Assembly (NCBI GenBank): GCA_003991915.1
Contig: RQTK01000156.1
Span: forward strand, 1 to 64,000
Length of the DNA: 64,000 nt
DNA from: Elysia chlorotica
Lineage: Eukaryota; Mollusca; Gastropoda; Plakobranchidae
Direction of reading: 5' to 3'
Part shown: in pieces, positions 15,401 to 23,480 of the stretch
Layout of the letters: every line of letters begins with the position of its first letter
How positions within the stretch are numbered: position 1 is the stretch's first letter
The notes under the pieces: generated by a model
What the model was told of the DNA's origin: nothing
The model's input: only the letters and a program-made list of their open reading frames with translations
The model's database searches: none
Made by a program: the position numbers and the translations under genes

Positions 15401-16698
15401 AACTTTTTATTATCATTATTATTTTTTAGAGGTTTTGGCGTGTTCCCAGGGAGGCGATTTGTTTGTTTGATCCTTGTTTAACATTCATACACTGTTTTGT
15501 TTGTGACAGCATGTAAACTTGTCAGATGATGCCTTATCGAATCCTCCTTAGTAACCTAAGGGATGTTAAGCGTTAGAAGAGAGCTTCTTTCCTTCCTATA
15601 ACTAACGAAGATGATTAATAGATCCACAGTCCACAGTCCGACACCCAAACAAGACACTGTTTAAGACAGCCAACCACAGTTCGACACCCAAACAAGACAC
15701 TGTTTAAGACAGAAGGCGCCGTTTCTCACCTCCACCACTGGAGAGCTCACTCCCGTCACACAGGCTAGCGTGGCCCTCTCCCCCACACTGACGGCCAAAG
15801 ACTGGGGCTGGATAACGAATGGCTCTAAGTCTGCAGTAAAAAAAGGAAAACGAATTGATCTAAAGAATAAAGAGAAAGTTGGGTTTTCTCAGAAAGTGAC
15901 AGCTATGATAAAGGAAGCGTTAAGTTATTCACTCAACCAAGTCATTGCGTACATTTAAGTGGTAAAATAGACATTATATTTGAAAGATTAAAAGCTGAAG
16001 TTTTTAAATCTTCAAGCAATTTTTATTCTAGTATCTTTATTGGTTTAAAAGGTAAGAATTTTGGAAAAACCCTCAAAATAGTGCAATTTTATGAGCATTG
16101 CTGGCACAATACTGTGTCTTGTTAACCTTTTCCCTTAGCGAAATTGTATTTTGTATTCAAAACTCAACCAACCAGGACACAACAAGAAAACTTTGTTGGC
16201 CATGTCATGCGCAGACATAATTCAGACCACAGTTTTAAAACTGGAAAAATGAACAGAAAGAAGAAAGAGAGCAAGAGAAGATAGAGAGAAAAGATATGGG
16301 GCGGGCTATGAAGATGGATTGGTGGAAGCAAAGGTATCAACCTGATTGTGAAATGCGAGGACAGAGAGATGTTGAGGGACGTGGTTGCCAACTCCAACCG
16401 GCATGGCACTACATGATGATTCAAAACTTACATGCAGCTATCACCAGTGCCAAGCCCGACAGCTCGACCCGACTGCGGTTCTGCGAGACGTCAAACTGAG
16501 CAGAGACCTTGCAGGTATAGTTGCCGAGGTCCGGCGCACCAACATTGGGTACAAACAGGGATTTGTCTGGCAGTTTGGTCGCCTTCTTCGCCAGAGGTGC
16601 GTGGTTCAACGACCATGTGTAGAGCAATGTTGGAGGCACTGGTGGGTGAGACGAGTCTGCGTTGTTGGCTAAAGATGATGATGATGATGGTGATGATG

Positions 16699-16730
<32 letters not shown>

Positions 16731-18627
16731 GATGATGATAATGAAGGCGATGGTGCCGTGTCATCTTCCGACCAGGCTGCTAGACAGGCCAAGGTAAGGT
16801 CGTCCCCCAGTCTCACTGCCCTGTTCTCAGGCTGCCTCACCCAGTCTGAAAAAAATTTTGAGGAAAAAAATTATATAGGGTCTACTTTTGACAGATGACA
16901 TACCTGGAAAGGTTCAGTGTAGGAGGAGTAGATGACATTTATGACAGATGACATACCTGGAAAGATCGAGGGAAGGAGGAGTAGAGGATATTTAAAAAGT
17001 AGGATATATGGAACACATCGAGAGATGTACCAGAAAAAATAGCACAGAGGTATACACCAACATGAAAAGAAGAGAGTTTCGGAGATCAGTGAGTGCAGCA
17101 GAACTTCTCACACACGAAGTTTAGTTGTTTGTTTGTTTTTTACATAATTATGGTAAATTTTCCTTTCTTTTATTCCCTCAATAGGGGAGTAGAACCCATC
17201 GCCCCCTCTCTAATGAAGTATATTCGCATTATTTCAAACTTTATCGAGCGTCATCCCTGTTGTAAAAGAGTGTACTAAAAGTACTCAAAATTCAATAATG
17301 GCTTAGGTCTATATTACTTTTTTTAAACGAAATGTTGGGAGAAAATTACGCTTGCCACGATTTTTACAGCCCGCCTGAAGTTAAAATCCTGAGACCCATT
17401 GTCTCCCTCACGGTTCAGAAACAAAAGTGATAACAAACGTTTTCTTCTTATTTGCAGAGAGCAATCGAGGACGTTACTCAGTGTTTTAGAATAGAGAATA
17501 AAAGGCGTTTTCTTTAAAAGATATATAATATCTGGTTATTATTGGTAGGAATGTGAGTTGATAGAAGTTCACCAGCTGTTTTTTTTTTAGAACAAAAGAG
17601 TATATAATTATATGTATATCTCTGGAGGGAGGGGGGTGAAGCTGGGGTACCATATCTTCTATGCCTATCAACCTGTATTTTCCATTCTATCTATTTGTTG
17701 GAGATAAAGCGTCTCCTAATTTTACGTCTTGCAGGTTCCCAAAGAGGATCCTTTTCCGTGGCCACTAGGGCTTGCCCAGTCACACTATAAAGGTCTACTG
17801 ACTCCGGTCTATCCGGTAGAGGACAAACAAGGTGACCTGGTCGGAAATCGCAACTTTCCAACCAGGAAACGCGCGTCACTGATGTTGTACTATTTCGNNN
17901 NNNNNNNNNNNNNNNNNNNNNNNNNNNNNNNNNNNNNNNNNNNNNNNNNNNNNNNNNNNNNNNNNNNNNNNNNNNNNNNNNNNNNNNNNNNNNNNNNNNN
18001 NNNNNNNNNNNNNNNNNNNNNNNNNNNNNNNNNNACACCCCCCCCCCTTCCCTCAACACAACCCCAACCACCTCCCAAAAGAAATGGCTAGGGTGACCAA
18101 TTTAAATGGCACATGGATGGCGCATGCTGGTAGCGACCAGTATTCGTGTAGGCCTTGCTACCTTTTTTGTTAGTTTTATGAGGGGAAAATCTAATGAGAT
18201 CGGGCGCTAGACCTCCATGCGTGATTAGACACCGCCGCTGCTGGCCGCGTCCATTATTGATGGAGCTCTGCGCGTCTGGGCTTGAAGTGCTCAATCTGGA
18301 AGATCATGAGATACTCGCCCAAGAGGAATTCCTCTTCCTCCTTCTCCTCCTCTTCATGCTCCTTCTTCTTACCTCCTCTCCTCCCTCTTCATTCTTCTTC
18401 TTCTTCTTCTTCTTCTTCTTCTTCTTCTTCTTCTTCTTCTTCTTCTTCTTCTTCTTCTTCTTCTTCTTCTTCTTCTTCTTCTTCTTCTTCTGAACTCAAC
18501 AACTCATGAAAAGATTGTTTTTTTTTTATTAATACCAAAACATTGAAGCCAACCCACCTATCCTTGCGTGCGAGAGTTCCGCCTCCAATAGCAGGAGAGC
18601 CAGAGCCAGCCAAATGCCTGAGAGCAT
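147..18627 (-). CDS. Ig/fibronectin-III cell-surface protein, 5' part (21 exons), continues beyond left edge
   Basis: A large single-pass or secreted Ig-superfamily receptor/adhesion molecule. Exons in transcript order: 18627-18558, 16845-16432, 15830-15730, 15244-15031, 12843-12544, 11450-11148, 10706-10553, 9804-9647, 9142-9029, 8705-8532, 7929-7814, 7044-6891, 6020-5742, 5213-5078, 4426-4257, 3800-3660, 2948-2775, 2010-1940, 1463-1238, 667-597, 268-147. Every junction is GT/AG and every phase agrees, giving 3662 coding bases (about 1220 aa). The order is signal peptide, 8 Ig domains, then at least 4 FN3 domains. Domain borders are phase 1, as is usual for shuffled Ig/FN3 exons. By family knowledge such proteins act in cell recognition or axon guidance. 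The 8 Ig + 4 or more FN3 layout fits neither Robo (5+3), contactin (6+4), protogenin/DCC (4+5 or 4+6) nor IGSF9/turtle (5+2), so no ortholog is named. The rest of FN3-4 and any membrane segment lie outside the window. Introns hold SINEs, LINE remnants, a GA tract at 12364-12438 and the N gap. The 12844-15030 intron shows nothing else recognisable. Confidence 0.93.
1238..2010 (-). CDS. FN3 domain 3 (exons 18 and 19)
   Basis: Exon 18 (2010-1940) is only 71 bp and encodes PSLPPQFVEISSLDPYSIQV, SWQ. Exon 19 (1463-1238) encodes GPVLFYHVTYSETRTQ and FGLSPWRNYSVTIKGENSKG. The split is phase 0 right after the core Trp-Gln. A LINE remnant (2130-2556) occupies the intron before exon 18. Confidence 0.9.
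2130..2556 (-). mobile_element. LINE (non-LTR retrotransposon) 3' remnant, family A
   Basis: The minus strand reads IFNTNVKFVFFYGSETW, then in another frame TNAHKLQTFINRCLRDIS and WPEIVSNKELWDRTKQ, then AHTLRKP, ITRQTLEW, PQGKRK and TWHRSTEAEI. This is the familiar C-terminal part of LINE reverse transcriptases. It is interrupted by at least one frameshift and two stops, so it is dead. It lies in the intron before exon 18 of the Ig/FN3 gene, same strand as the gene. Confidence 0.75.
2775..3800 (-). CDS. FN3 domain 2 (exons 16 and 17)
   Basis: Exon 16 (3800-3660) encodes PGVPENLRTTEVTQTSATVT, WEVPAVTNGIIGQYQLRFKR. Exon 17 (2948-2775) encodes TTLSDLRPFSQYTVEVKAAT, a clear L-R-P-x-x-x-Y-x-V signature. 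The split is phase 1. An antisense SINE (3432-3598) lies in the intron. Confidence 0.92.
3432..3598 (-). mobile_element. SINE of the same family, partial
   Basis: The minus strand carries the CTACTGGTTGGGTCAGTCTC body, GACAATTTT-type middle (TTGTAAAATTGTCAGATG) and the GGGACATGTCC tail. The head is degenerate. Confidence 0.6.
4257..5213 (-). CDS. FN3 domain 1 (exons 14 and 15)
   Basis: Exon 14 (5213-5078) starts with a Pro-rich linker and encodes ESVYLLWKWSEPSSDPQRGI, then DGFRIFYRE, the B and C strands with the core Trp. Exon 15 (4426-4257) encodes VIGLRPHLEYVFYVVAYGAS, GTSGPSNVISA, with the L-x-P-x-x-x-Y motif. The junction is phase 2. Confidence 0.9.
4965..5012. repeat. TTA microsatellite
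   Basis: About 14 TTA/ATT triplets in the intron between FN3-1 exons 14 and 15. Confidence 0.95.
5742..6020 (-). CDS. Ig domain 8 (exon 13)
   Basis: A single 279-bp exon with 1-1 phase. It reads VKVNTRVTLRCRAEGIPSPL, VTWTRQ and ALLEDSGLYECVSSSQAGED, a classic I-set domain with Cys, Trp and DSGLYEC. It is the last Ig before the FN3 block. Confidence 0.93.
6465..6705 (+). mobile_element. SINE of the same family
   Basis: The body is GGTGTCAGTATAATGTGACT, GGCTGAGACAGGAGTC, AAATTGTCAGACGTTAGCCT, TGGTGCTCGTCCA. It ends TTGGACGTTAAGCAATAAAC. Its tail is part of a 115-bp tandem duplication that reaches exon 12 of the Ig/FN3 gene. Confidence 0.7.
6663..6891. repeat. 115-bp tandem duplication reaching an exon-intron junction
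   Basis: The block with GCAATAAACTTAACTCCCTT, CAATACAAAAG, GCATATCAT and AACTTACTCATG occurs at 6663-6780 and again at 6782-6895. The second copy ends in Ig/FN3 exon 12, so the first copy carries an extra GTAAGT donor. Confidence 0.85.
6891..7929 (-). CDS. Ig domain 7 (exons 11 and 12)
   Basis: Exon 11 (7929-7814) encodes PPSVSVSPQNTSVLLKQSTT, LACTVKGQPTPSIWWLYN. Exon 12 (7044-6891) encodes MTLTLSPFSWTSVGVYTCLA and RNVVGQG. The split is phase 0. The exon 12 donor (GTAAGT at 6890) and the last exon bases are duplicated 115 bp downstream (see findings). Confidence 0.9.
8532..9142 (-). CDS. Ig domain 6 (exons 9 and 10)
   Basis: Exon 9 (9142-9029) encodes VVTAGESVRIPCPVLSDPKP and DILWYF. Exon 10 (8705-8532) encodes SSLRWSLALPDIILEKVAPE and NAGKFSCVGVNKGG. 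B and F cysteines and the Trp are present, and the split is phase 1. Confidence 0.9.
9647..10706 (-). CDS. Ig domain 5 (exons 7 and 8)
   Basis: Exon 7 (10706-10553) encodes PPIMNMPPTATQVLKGTLLH, the LTCSVDADPTPAITWLFEG core and the C' region. Exon 8 (9804-9647) completes the fold with GKLWEGWFTCKAQNSYGSIS. The junction is phase 2 (GT plus T giving Val). This fixes the exon 7 donor to GTGAGT rather than an overlapping GTGTGA two bases upstream. An antisense SINE (9833-10050) sits in the intron just upstream of the exon 8 acceptor. Confidence 0.87.
9833..10050 (-). mobile_element. tRNA-derived SINE in the Ig/FN3 gene
   Basis: The minus strand has head GGTGGTTAAATGGTAGAGTG with B-box-like AGTTTGATCTC. 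The family body follows (GGTGTCAGTATAATGTGACC, GTCTGTGTGGTGGCACATA). It lies just upstream of the exon 8 acceptor and is sense relative to the gene. Confidence 0.7.
11148..11450 (-). CDS. Ig domain 4 (exon 6)
   Basis: A single 303-bp exon with 1-1 phase. It reads TAVLHCEPPDSIPAAQVFWY, then ITSVRKSDKGLYYCEAYNNY, with Cys, Trp and DKGLYYC present. The donor is GTGAGT at 11147. Confidence 0.92.
11965..12010 (+). mobile_element. SINE tail fragment
   Basis: CCTATATAGTGCTGATATTG followed by GACATTAAACCAATTCAACT matches the 3' end of the family (compare 57805-57845). Confidence 0.45.
12364..12438. repeat. GA microsatellite
   Basis: An AG/GA run with AAAG interruptions, in the intron after Ig domain 3 of the Ig/FN3 gene. 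Confidence 0.95.
12544..12843 (-). CDS. Ig domain 3 (exon 5)
   Basis: A single 300-bp exon with 1-1 phase. It reads LVVGEGRDLVLPC, then KVSWYLGRYRVDESKRVY, then PQDKGTYSCQAENSKG. It has the full set of Ig signatures (Cys, Trp, DxGxYxC). Acceptor after 12843, donor GTGAGT at 12543. Confidence 0.92.
15031..15830 (-). CDS. Ig domain 2 (exons 3 and 4)
   Basis: Exon 3 (15830-15730) encodes FVIQPQSLAVSVGERATLAC. Exon 4 (15244-15031) encodes VSWLRNGLPF through DVFGRFQCRAWNP. B-strand Cys, C-strand Trp and F-strand Cys are all visible. The phase-0 split falls just before the core Trp, the same relative position used in the other split Ig domains. A 43-bp direct repeat (15631-15713) lies in the intron near the exon 3 donor. 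Confidence 0.9.
15507..15590 (+). mobile_element. SINE tail fragment, degenerate
   Basis: GTCAGATGATGCCTTATC, then CCTAAGGGATGTTAAGCG and AGAAGAGAGCTTC resemble the tail seen at 19109-19178 and 53560-53600. Confidence 0.35.
15631..15713. repeat. 43-bp tandem duplication
   Basis: CGACACCCAAACAAGACACT followed by GTTTAAGACAG is present twice with a 43-bp period, just downstream (gene sense) of the exon 3 donor. Confidence 0.85.
16168..16421 (+). mobile_element. LINE 3' remnant, family B, next to a splice donor
   Basis: The plus strand reads ENFVGHVMRRHNSDH, TGKMNRKKK, REKIWGG, then REMLRDVVANSNRHGT, the C-terminal LINE signature (xGHVMRR..GK..GR..REK..VANANRHGT). Several stops are present. 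The 3' end comes within a few bases of the donor of Ig/FN3 exon 2, in antisense orientation to the gene. Confidence 0.7.
16432..16845 (-). CDS. Ig domain 1 with poly-Ser insertion (exon 2)
   Basis: The exon opens with WVRQPENRAVRLGDDLTLAC (B-strand Cys). An SED-type acidic start and a roughly 24-residue Ser/Pro run follow, encoded by the ATC/TCA microsatellite at 16675-16741. The domain then resumes with YTWSLNHAPL (core Trp) and DLGNYTC (F-strand Cys). Both cysteines and the Trp of an Ig fold are present, so the run sits between strands B and C. The donor at 16431 (GTAAGT) has a LINE remnant only a few bases downstream in the intron. Confidence 0.9.
16675..16741 (+). repeat. GAT/ATC microsatellite inside a coding exon
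   Basis: An ATG/GAT triplet run with GGTGAT interruptions. Read on the minus strand as TCA/TCC codons it gives the Ser run of Ig domain 1. Confidence 0.95.
16890..16990. repeat. 53-bp tandem duplication
   Basis: GACAGATGACATACCTGGAA occurs at 16890 and 16943, followed by related AGGAGGAGTAGA sequence. It lies in the first intron of the Ig/FN3 gene. Confidence 0.8.
17898..18034. other. Assembly gap (137 N)
   Basis: A run of N followed at once by a C homopolymer, in the first intron of the Ig/FN3 gene. A small exon hidden here cannot be excluded, but exon 1 joins exon 2 in phase without one. Confidence 0.99.
18390..18491. repeat. CTT microsatellite
   Basis: About 33 uninterrupted CTT triplets, preceded by a CT-rich stretch from about 18330, in the first intron of the Ig/FN3 gene. 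Confidence 0.97.
18558..18627 (-). CDS. Exon 1 of the Ig/FN3 gene: start codon and signal peptide
   Basis: The start ATG is at 18627-18625. The exon encodes MLSGIWLALALLLLEAEL followed by SHARI, a typical secretory signal with a short N-region, a Leu/Ala core and a small residue (Ala) before the likely cleavage site. The donor G|GTGGGT follows at 18557. The leftover G joins AC of exon 2 to give Asp, then WVRQPENR, so reading phase and Ig start both fit. The exon is too short to stand out as an ORF. The 1.7-kb first intron contains the assembly gap and a long CTT tract. Confidence 0.85.
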
Positions 18628-18904
18628 GAGAGTTCTCGGCCCTGCCCGCCCCTGGGTAGCCTGGCTAGTCAAGCTGCGTGCTGCGTGAGTCAGCATGGTA
18701 CACGCACTGCAGGCTCCGGCATGGCTCCGAACTCACACTGCTCACGCTACAGGGCAAGAGCCCTGCTGCTCGACTGGCGGTTCTTTAGATATACGTTGCG
18801 AGACCGCTGCGTCCTTCCTGGTACAGAGAGAGAAAAACAAGAAGGGAAAAGATTGGTAAATAAATTAATCCAGTTGGGTTCTTTGTCGATTGGTCAAAAA
18901 TAAT

Positions 18905-19178
18905 CGTACCTGCTGATTGGGTGAGGGTTAGTATTATGTGACCGCCTGGAGGTCCGCGGATCTAATCCCATGATCGGCAGATTCATTTGTCCGATGTTCT
19001 TCCCCTGTACCTGGTCGGGTCGGTGTCAGTATAATGTGACCGGCTGAGACGGGAGTCGTGGTATCCCCGCCCTGTCTAGTGTGTGGGACTCTGGGAGCAC
19101 AATTTGTCAGACGTCAGTCTTGGTGCCCGTGGCCGTATAGGACCCTCCAGGGGAACCTAGGAGACGTTAAACCCGAAG
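18905..19178 (+). mobile_element. SINE of the same family, near full length
   Basis: A tRNA-like head (B-box-like GGATCTAATCCC) precedes GGTCGGGTCGGTGTCAGTAT, GACCGGCTGAGACGGGAGTC, GTGGTATCCCCGCCCTGTC and GTCAGACGTCAGTCTTGGTG. It ends GGAGACGTTAAACCC. It lies just upstream of the Ig/FN3 gene start. Confidence 0.7.
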
Positions 19179-19589
19179 AGATAAAGAGAACCCCCCCCCC
19201 TCCCTCCTCCCCCGGACCTTCATTCGGTGAGATTGGGGGATACTTTCGTAAGGTGTGTGTGGAACAGACAAGAGCGGTCGTCTATTTGGAAGCTTGGTTC
19301 ATAGTTTTTCACAAACAAGTCAACCGAAAAAATGACTACGATTTATTCATATATCATTAATTTAAACCGTTTAGGTTTTGTTTTCTTCTCTGCAATTTCC
19401 TTCAATTTTAATACATGTACTATGAGTTATCATCCCTTTCATAACAACTTTAAATGGACATCGAACAAAAAAGCAGGCCGTTGATTTTGGGCCAAAAAAA
19501 ATTAGTTCTCACAAAGTTTCCCTGTTGTTATACACGTGCTGTAAAAGTACTCGTAGGGACAATGTTGTCAAAGAAGGGGTTTTTAGAGG

Positions 19590-19795
19590 GTTTGGGAGGG
19601 AACGAAGGTCTAAGGTTTCAATTGGTTTAGAAAACACAAACTCACAGCCACGGCCCATCGGGGGAATTGGCCAAGATGGAACTGATGGGCGAGTTTGGGA
19701 GAGAACGAAGGTCTAAGGTTTCAATTGCTTTAGAAAACACAAACCCAGAACTACGGCCCATCGGGGGAGTTGGCCAAGATGGAACTGTTGAATTA
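19590..19795. repeat. 103-bp tandem duplication
   Basis: Two copies of a unit with AACGAAGGTCTAAGGTTTCA, TTTAGAAAACACAAAC and CGGCCCATCGGGGG. Starts are at 19590 and 19693. Confidence 0.85.
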
Positions 19796-20099
19796 TGGAT
19801 GGGGAGACAGAGACAGGGACCAGCCAATATAGTGTGATCGATAGCTAAGGTGAGAATTGAGGAAAAGAGAGGAGCAAGATGGAGGCAGGGAGAGAGAGAT
19901 AGTGTAGGAGGAGATGATCAAAGAAGTACCGGAAAATACAGAGAAGAAGTGAAGTCCTTTCTAGTACAGTAGTAGAAAGAGAGAGAGAGACAAACAGACA
20001 GACAGAAGGGTAGAAACGCACACACGTTGTTGTTTGATGTTCCATAGACTGTAGCTATCTGTCAATTCGTCTCTTTGTTTTGTTGGTTTTTAACTTCCA

Positions 20100-20312
20100 A
20101 CACCATTAACTAGGCTGTATCGAAGACGAGTCCTCACACTAAAGTCTATCAATGTTACGTGCTGCTTGCCACATACAGACAGAACAGTGGTACCAAGACT
20201 TGTGTCTCAGCCGATCACACGATACCGACACCGATCCAACCTCCAGGGAGACAGGCGGTCGGGGTTCAAATCCCGGGATTTCCCGGTGAAAAGCTGCGCG
20301 CTCTACAGACAG
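20100..20312 (-). mobile_element. SINE of the same family, diverged
   Basis: The minus strand shows a head with GTAGAGCGCGCAGCTTTTC and GGGATTTGAACCCCGACC, then the body ATCGGTGTCGGTATCGTGTG and GGCTGAGACACAAGTCTTGG. Confidence 0.6.
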
Positions 20313-20754
20313 GTTCATTTACCCCCCCCCCCTCTCCCTCTCTCTCTCTCTCTCTTGGCTCACTCTCCCTGATCCTCATGAGACCGGGGTGAACAGGACG
20401 TAAAAGCCAAAACGGTTTTCTCCTTTTCTTTTTTCTAAGTGCAATCACAAGAGCACAGACTCCGACTGTGGTATCAGATGAACAAATCAGAATGACTTAG
20501 CCCACAATTTGGCGCTCGGTGTAAATAAGACATAAATTAAAACGCAAAGACACAAATAAGTTGTACCTAGACAGAACTATCGGTCCTCTACAAATTGGCA
20601 TAACAATGTGCGCCTTTAGGCTTTACCCTTGAGTCTTGACGAGCAAAACACATGGTACGTGATAACTATGAGCATTTCACAAGGCATCAGAGAAGACAAC
20701 AGAACACACGGCACCATGTTATCGCGTCGTTAATCTTTGGACGACAGGTACATG

Positions 20755-20952
20755 TGATAAGTTGGCGGGCGCCTGACAATTTTTATGTGCTGCCACACAC
20801 GAGACAGGGCGGGGATACCATGACTCTTGTCTCAGTCGGTCACATTATACTGACACCGACCCAACCAGTAGGGAACGCAACAGCCAGGATTCGAAATCGG
20901 GACCTTTTGCGTCGGAAGCCGATGTTCTACCCCTGGACCACCGCACCCCTCA
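20755..20952 (-). mobile_element. tRNA-derived SINE, near full-length copy
   Basis: The minus strand starts with a tRNA-like head (GGTGGTCCAGGGGTAGAAC as A-box region, TTTCGAATCC as B-box). The family body follows: GGTTGGGTCGGTGTCAGTAT, AATGTGACC, then TGGTATCCCCGCCCTGTC and a GGCAGCACA segment. It is the best-preserved head in the window. Confidence 0.75.
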
Positions 20953-22123
20953 AATCTTTGGACGACAATATGATAAGTAAAGCGTGTCCAGCGTATTTTG
21001 AGAAAACCTGCACTGAGGACGCCGGACATCCTGCCTAGTCAGTCCTCAACACTGAACGACCACTGAGTTATGTGGCGCTCGTGTACTTCACCTGTCACCA
21101 TATTATATCTACACACATAATTATATATGAACATTTCGCAAACAGATCAAATTTCATAAATTGAATTTTTATTTTTATACAACTAATTACAGACTATAAG
21201 TGAATCCCGAAAATGTGTCCACGGTGATCGGTGGTATCAATGTTTAGCCAAGATCTTTCTTATTGAAGTTTAGCTCTACCCCATGGTCTATTAATTCATT
21301 TTCATGTAAAATCCGTGGGACAAAGGTCAATAACGGAAAACAAATGTACAAGTACGGGATTGATCCAATTACAACAGTAGGCCTAGGCCTAATCAGAGTG
21401 TGGTCGCTGAGGCTGAAGTCCTGGTATCAAAACTCAATATGTGGGTGACAGCACATTACCTCTATCAGACTTTTATATTGGAAAATACATCGTATTTGCT
21501 GTTTCCTTCCGAACCGTATCCAGTTTACTGCAGTCTATACTATTTTACAAAAAAATTAAGTCTTACTCACAACATACGAGGCTATTAAAAACATTGGCAC
21601 AAGTTCTAGATCAATAACAACGATACTATCGTGTAGAAATTTCTTAGCTACTCCATAAAAAGCAAGGTACAATACTTCACCTTATAAACAACCACACGTA
21701 GCACGTGTAAATGTATGAATCGATTGAATCCAATATCCACTCACCTGACTCGACTGATTCCAAAAAATCGAACTGATCGCGATCGGTTTTTAACTAATAC
21801 GTTGGATTGTTTATAGTTCACTTGATTACAGATTCCAGCATTGTGTTGGTCCCGTATAACCCAGTTTTGTATCTTCTTTCAGAGAAAGCACACTTGATCT
21901 ACCGGTAGCCTTTGTTCCTGTCCACCCGATAAAAGTACACCACAGTACGGCCCAGGTTTGGTTAGAAAGAAGGCGCAATGCTAACACGGTATCAGAGACT
22001 ATAGATATTCACCCTCTCTGGTGCTAGAGCATCTAGTGTTCTGGTATTATGGTTAGACAGAGCCAATCTTGTGTGATCTAAACTGGGCGCCGGCTAATCA
22101 GGCATCCTCACATATAAGCATGT

Positions 22124-22285
22124 ACCGCCTCCTCTAGTTCTCTACCTCTCATCCGCACACATTCAGTTATGTACCCTCTCTTTCTATCCCTCACCCGAAC
22201 ACATACAGCCATGTACCCTCTCTTTCTCTCCATCACCCGAACACATGCAGCCATGTACCCTCTCTTTCTATCCCTCTGATCTCCA
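22124..22285. repeat. 42-bp minisatellite, 3-4 units
   Basis: GTACCCTCTCTTTCTATCCC starts at 22171, 22213 and 22255. The period is a multiple of three, so it creates a repetitive but meaningless minus-strand frame. Confidence 0.8.
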
Positions 22286-22370
22286 ACTTTAAACCGTCCT
22301 AGCCTAATTAATCCAGGAACAGCGAAAGAGATCAGAGAGTGGGCTGCTGTCCGACTCAATGTGCAATGTA

Positions 22371-22378
<8 letters not shown>

Positions 22379-22413
<35 letters not shown>
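22379..22413. repeat. GA microsatellite
   Basis: A GA run of about 34 bases next to a short GT run, in intergenic DNA. Confidence 0.95.
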
Positions 22414-22417
<4 letters not shown>

Positions 22418-23035
22418 AAGAGCGAGAACGAGAGCGTGTGTGTGTGGGAAAGACCGGGATGAGTAAGGGTTATTGATTTGATGCCCGTGCGATCAAATCC
22501 GGCGGCAGACAGGCATCGATTCCAGGTACCCGGAAACTTCCAACGTAGAAGTTGGCTGGGCAGGTAACAGGTATGAAAACCCCCACCCCTCCCCCTCAGT
22601 AGTACTGCCCTATCGGATATAGGCCGGGTCAATACGCTTGCTAATCAGACTTCTGTGTCAAGGTAGATTAGATCTGGTGCGAAATTATTATTTTCTTATT
22701 TTGTTTTGTTTTTTAATTTTCGTTTCACGTTTTCAGGGACGGATCAGAGTTCGTAATTACGCACGTCAGAACAATTACCTTTACAGCTTTAATGTGCCCA
22801 TGGTCTCCTTTACAAATCATTTCATGCTTTTACCACTCAGGGAATTAATGCCACCGCTGCTACTAGTATAATGTATAAACTGTCCTAAACTTGTCATGGG
22901 CACAATATAGCCGTTACCGTGCCGACGTGCCGTAAAAAACAAACTCACTCATTTCCTCGTTTTCTTTTTTCGTTCGCATTTGTTTCACATTTTTTTTCAT
23001 TGTTTTTTTACTTGTTTTAAACGTCGATCTAGGTT

Positions 23036-23216
23036 ATAGCGTGGACATGCCCCAAAACTAAAGTCCGGCAATTTTACGTGCTGCCACACAGCGACACAAT
23101 GGGGATAATAGAACTTGTTTCTCCGACCCAAACAGTATCAGTGAACCAAGCTTTCCGATCACGCCCCGAGAAGAAGCCTCACGCTCTATCGTTGGGCCAC
23201 CTAGATCCCCACTGGA
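23036..23216 (-). mobile_element. SINE of the same family, diverged
   Basis: The minus strand has head AGGTGGCCCAACGATAGAGC, then TGTTTGGGTCGGAGAAACAA, a GTCGCTGTGTGGCAGCACG segment and GGGGCATGTCCACGC tail. Confidence 0.55.
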
Positions 23217-23309
23217 GGAGGGGACGGTACCGACCCCTGCTTAGCGTCGCTATCGACTGTTATCAATAGAGCATTGGTATACTCAAATTCATACTCTATG
23301 GGGCGCCAG

Positions 23310-23375
23310 AGAGCATAGTCGGTAGTGTGCTTGACCGATGATCAGGAGGCCCGACGTTCGAGCCCAGCTGACTGT
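23310..23375 (+). other. tRNA-like SINE head
   Basis: AGCATAGTCGGTAGTGTGCT resembles an A-box, and GACGTTCGAGCCC, 37 bases on, is a good B-box. There is no acceptor stem, so it is a pol-III promoter relic rather than a tRNA gene. Confidence 0.35.
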
Positions 23376-23480
23376 CCATTACTGTACAGGGTTACTCTTC
23401 GAAAATATTAGGGAAGTACGAATTGTCACTCTGAGTCTGACAGAGAGACCGCTGATCAGGGCCCGGGTGCGGAACACAGG

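Noticed and set aside
17691-18091. Frames across the N gap
   Set aside because: Artificial, since the gap is read as X. The flanking residues show no domain, and exon 1 joins exon 2 without it.
18194-18613. Long Phe/Ser/Glu frames across the CTT tract
   Set aside because: They are pure translations of the CTT microsatellite. The only coding part here is exon 1 of the Ig/FN3 gene.
22108-22632. 174-aa minus frame with repeated KRGYMAVCVRV-like units
   Set aside because: It comes from the 42-bp minisatellite plus a GA tract. There is no splice or start context and composition is not protein-like.
23310-23375. Functional tRNA gene
   Set aside because: A and B boxes are present, but no acceptor stem can be formed. 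It is better read as a SINE head.
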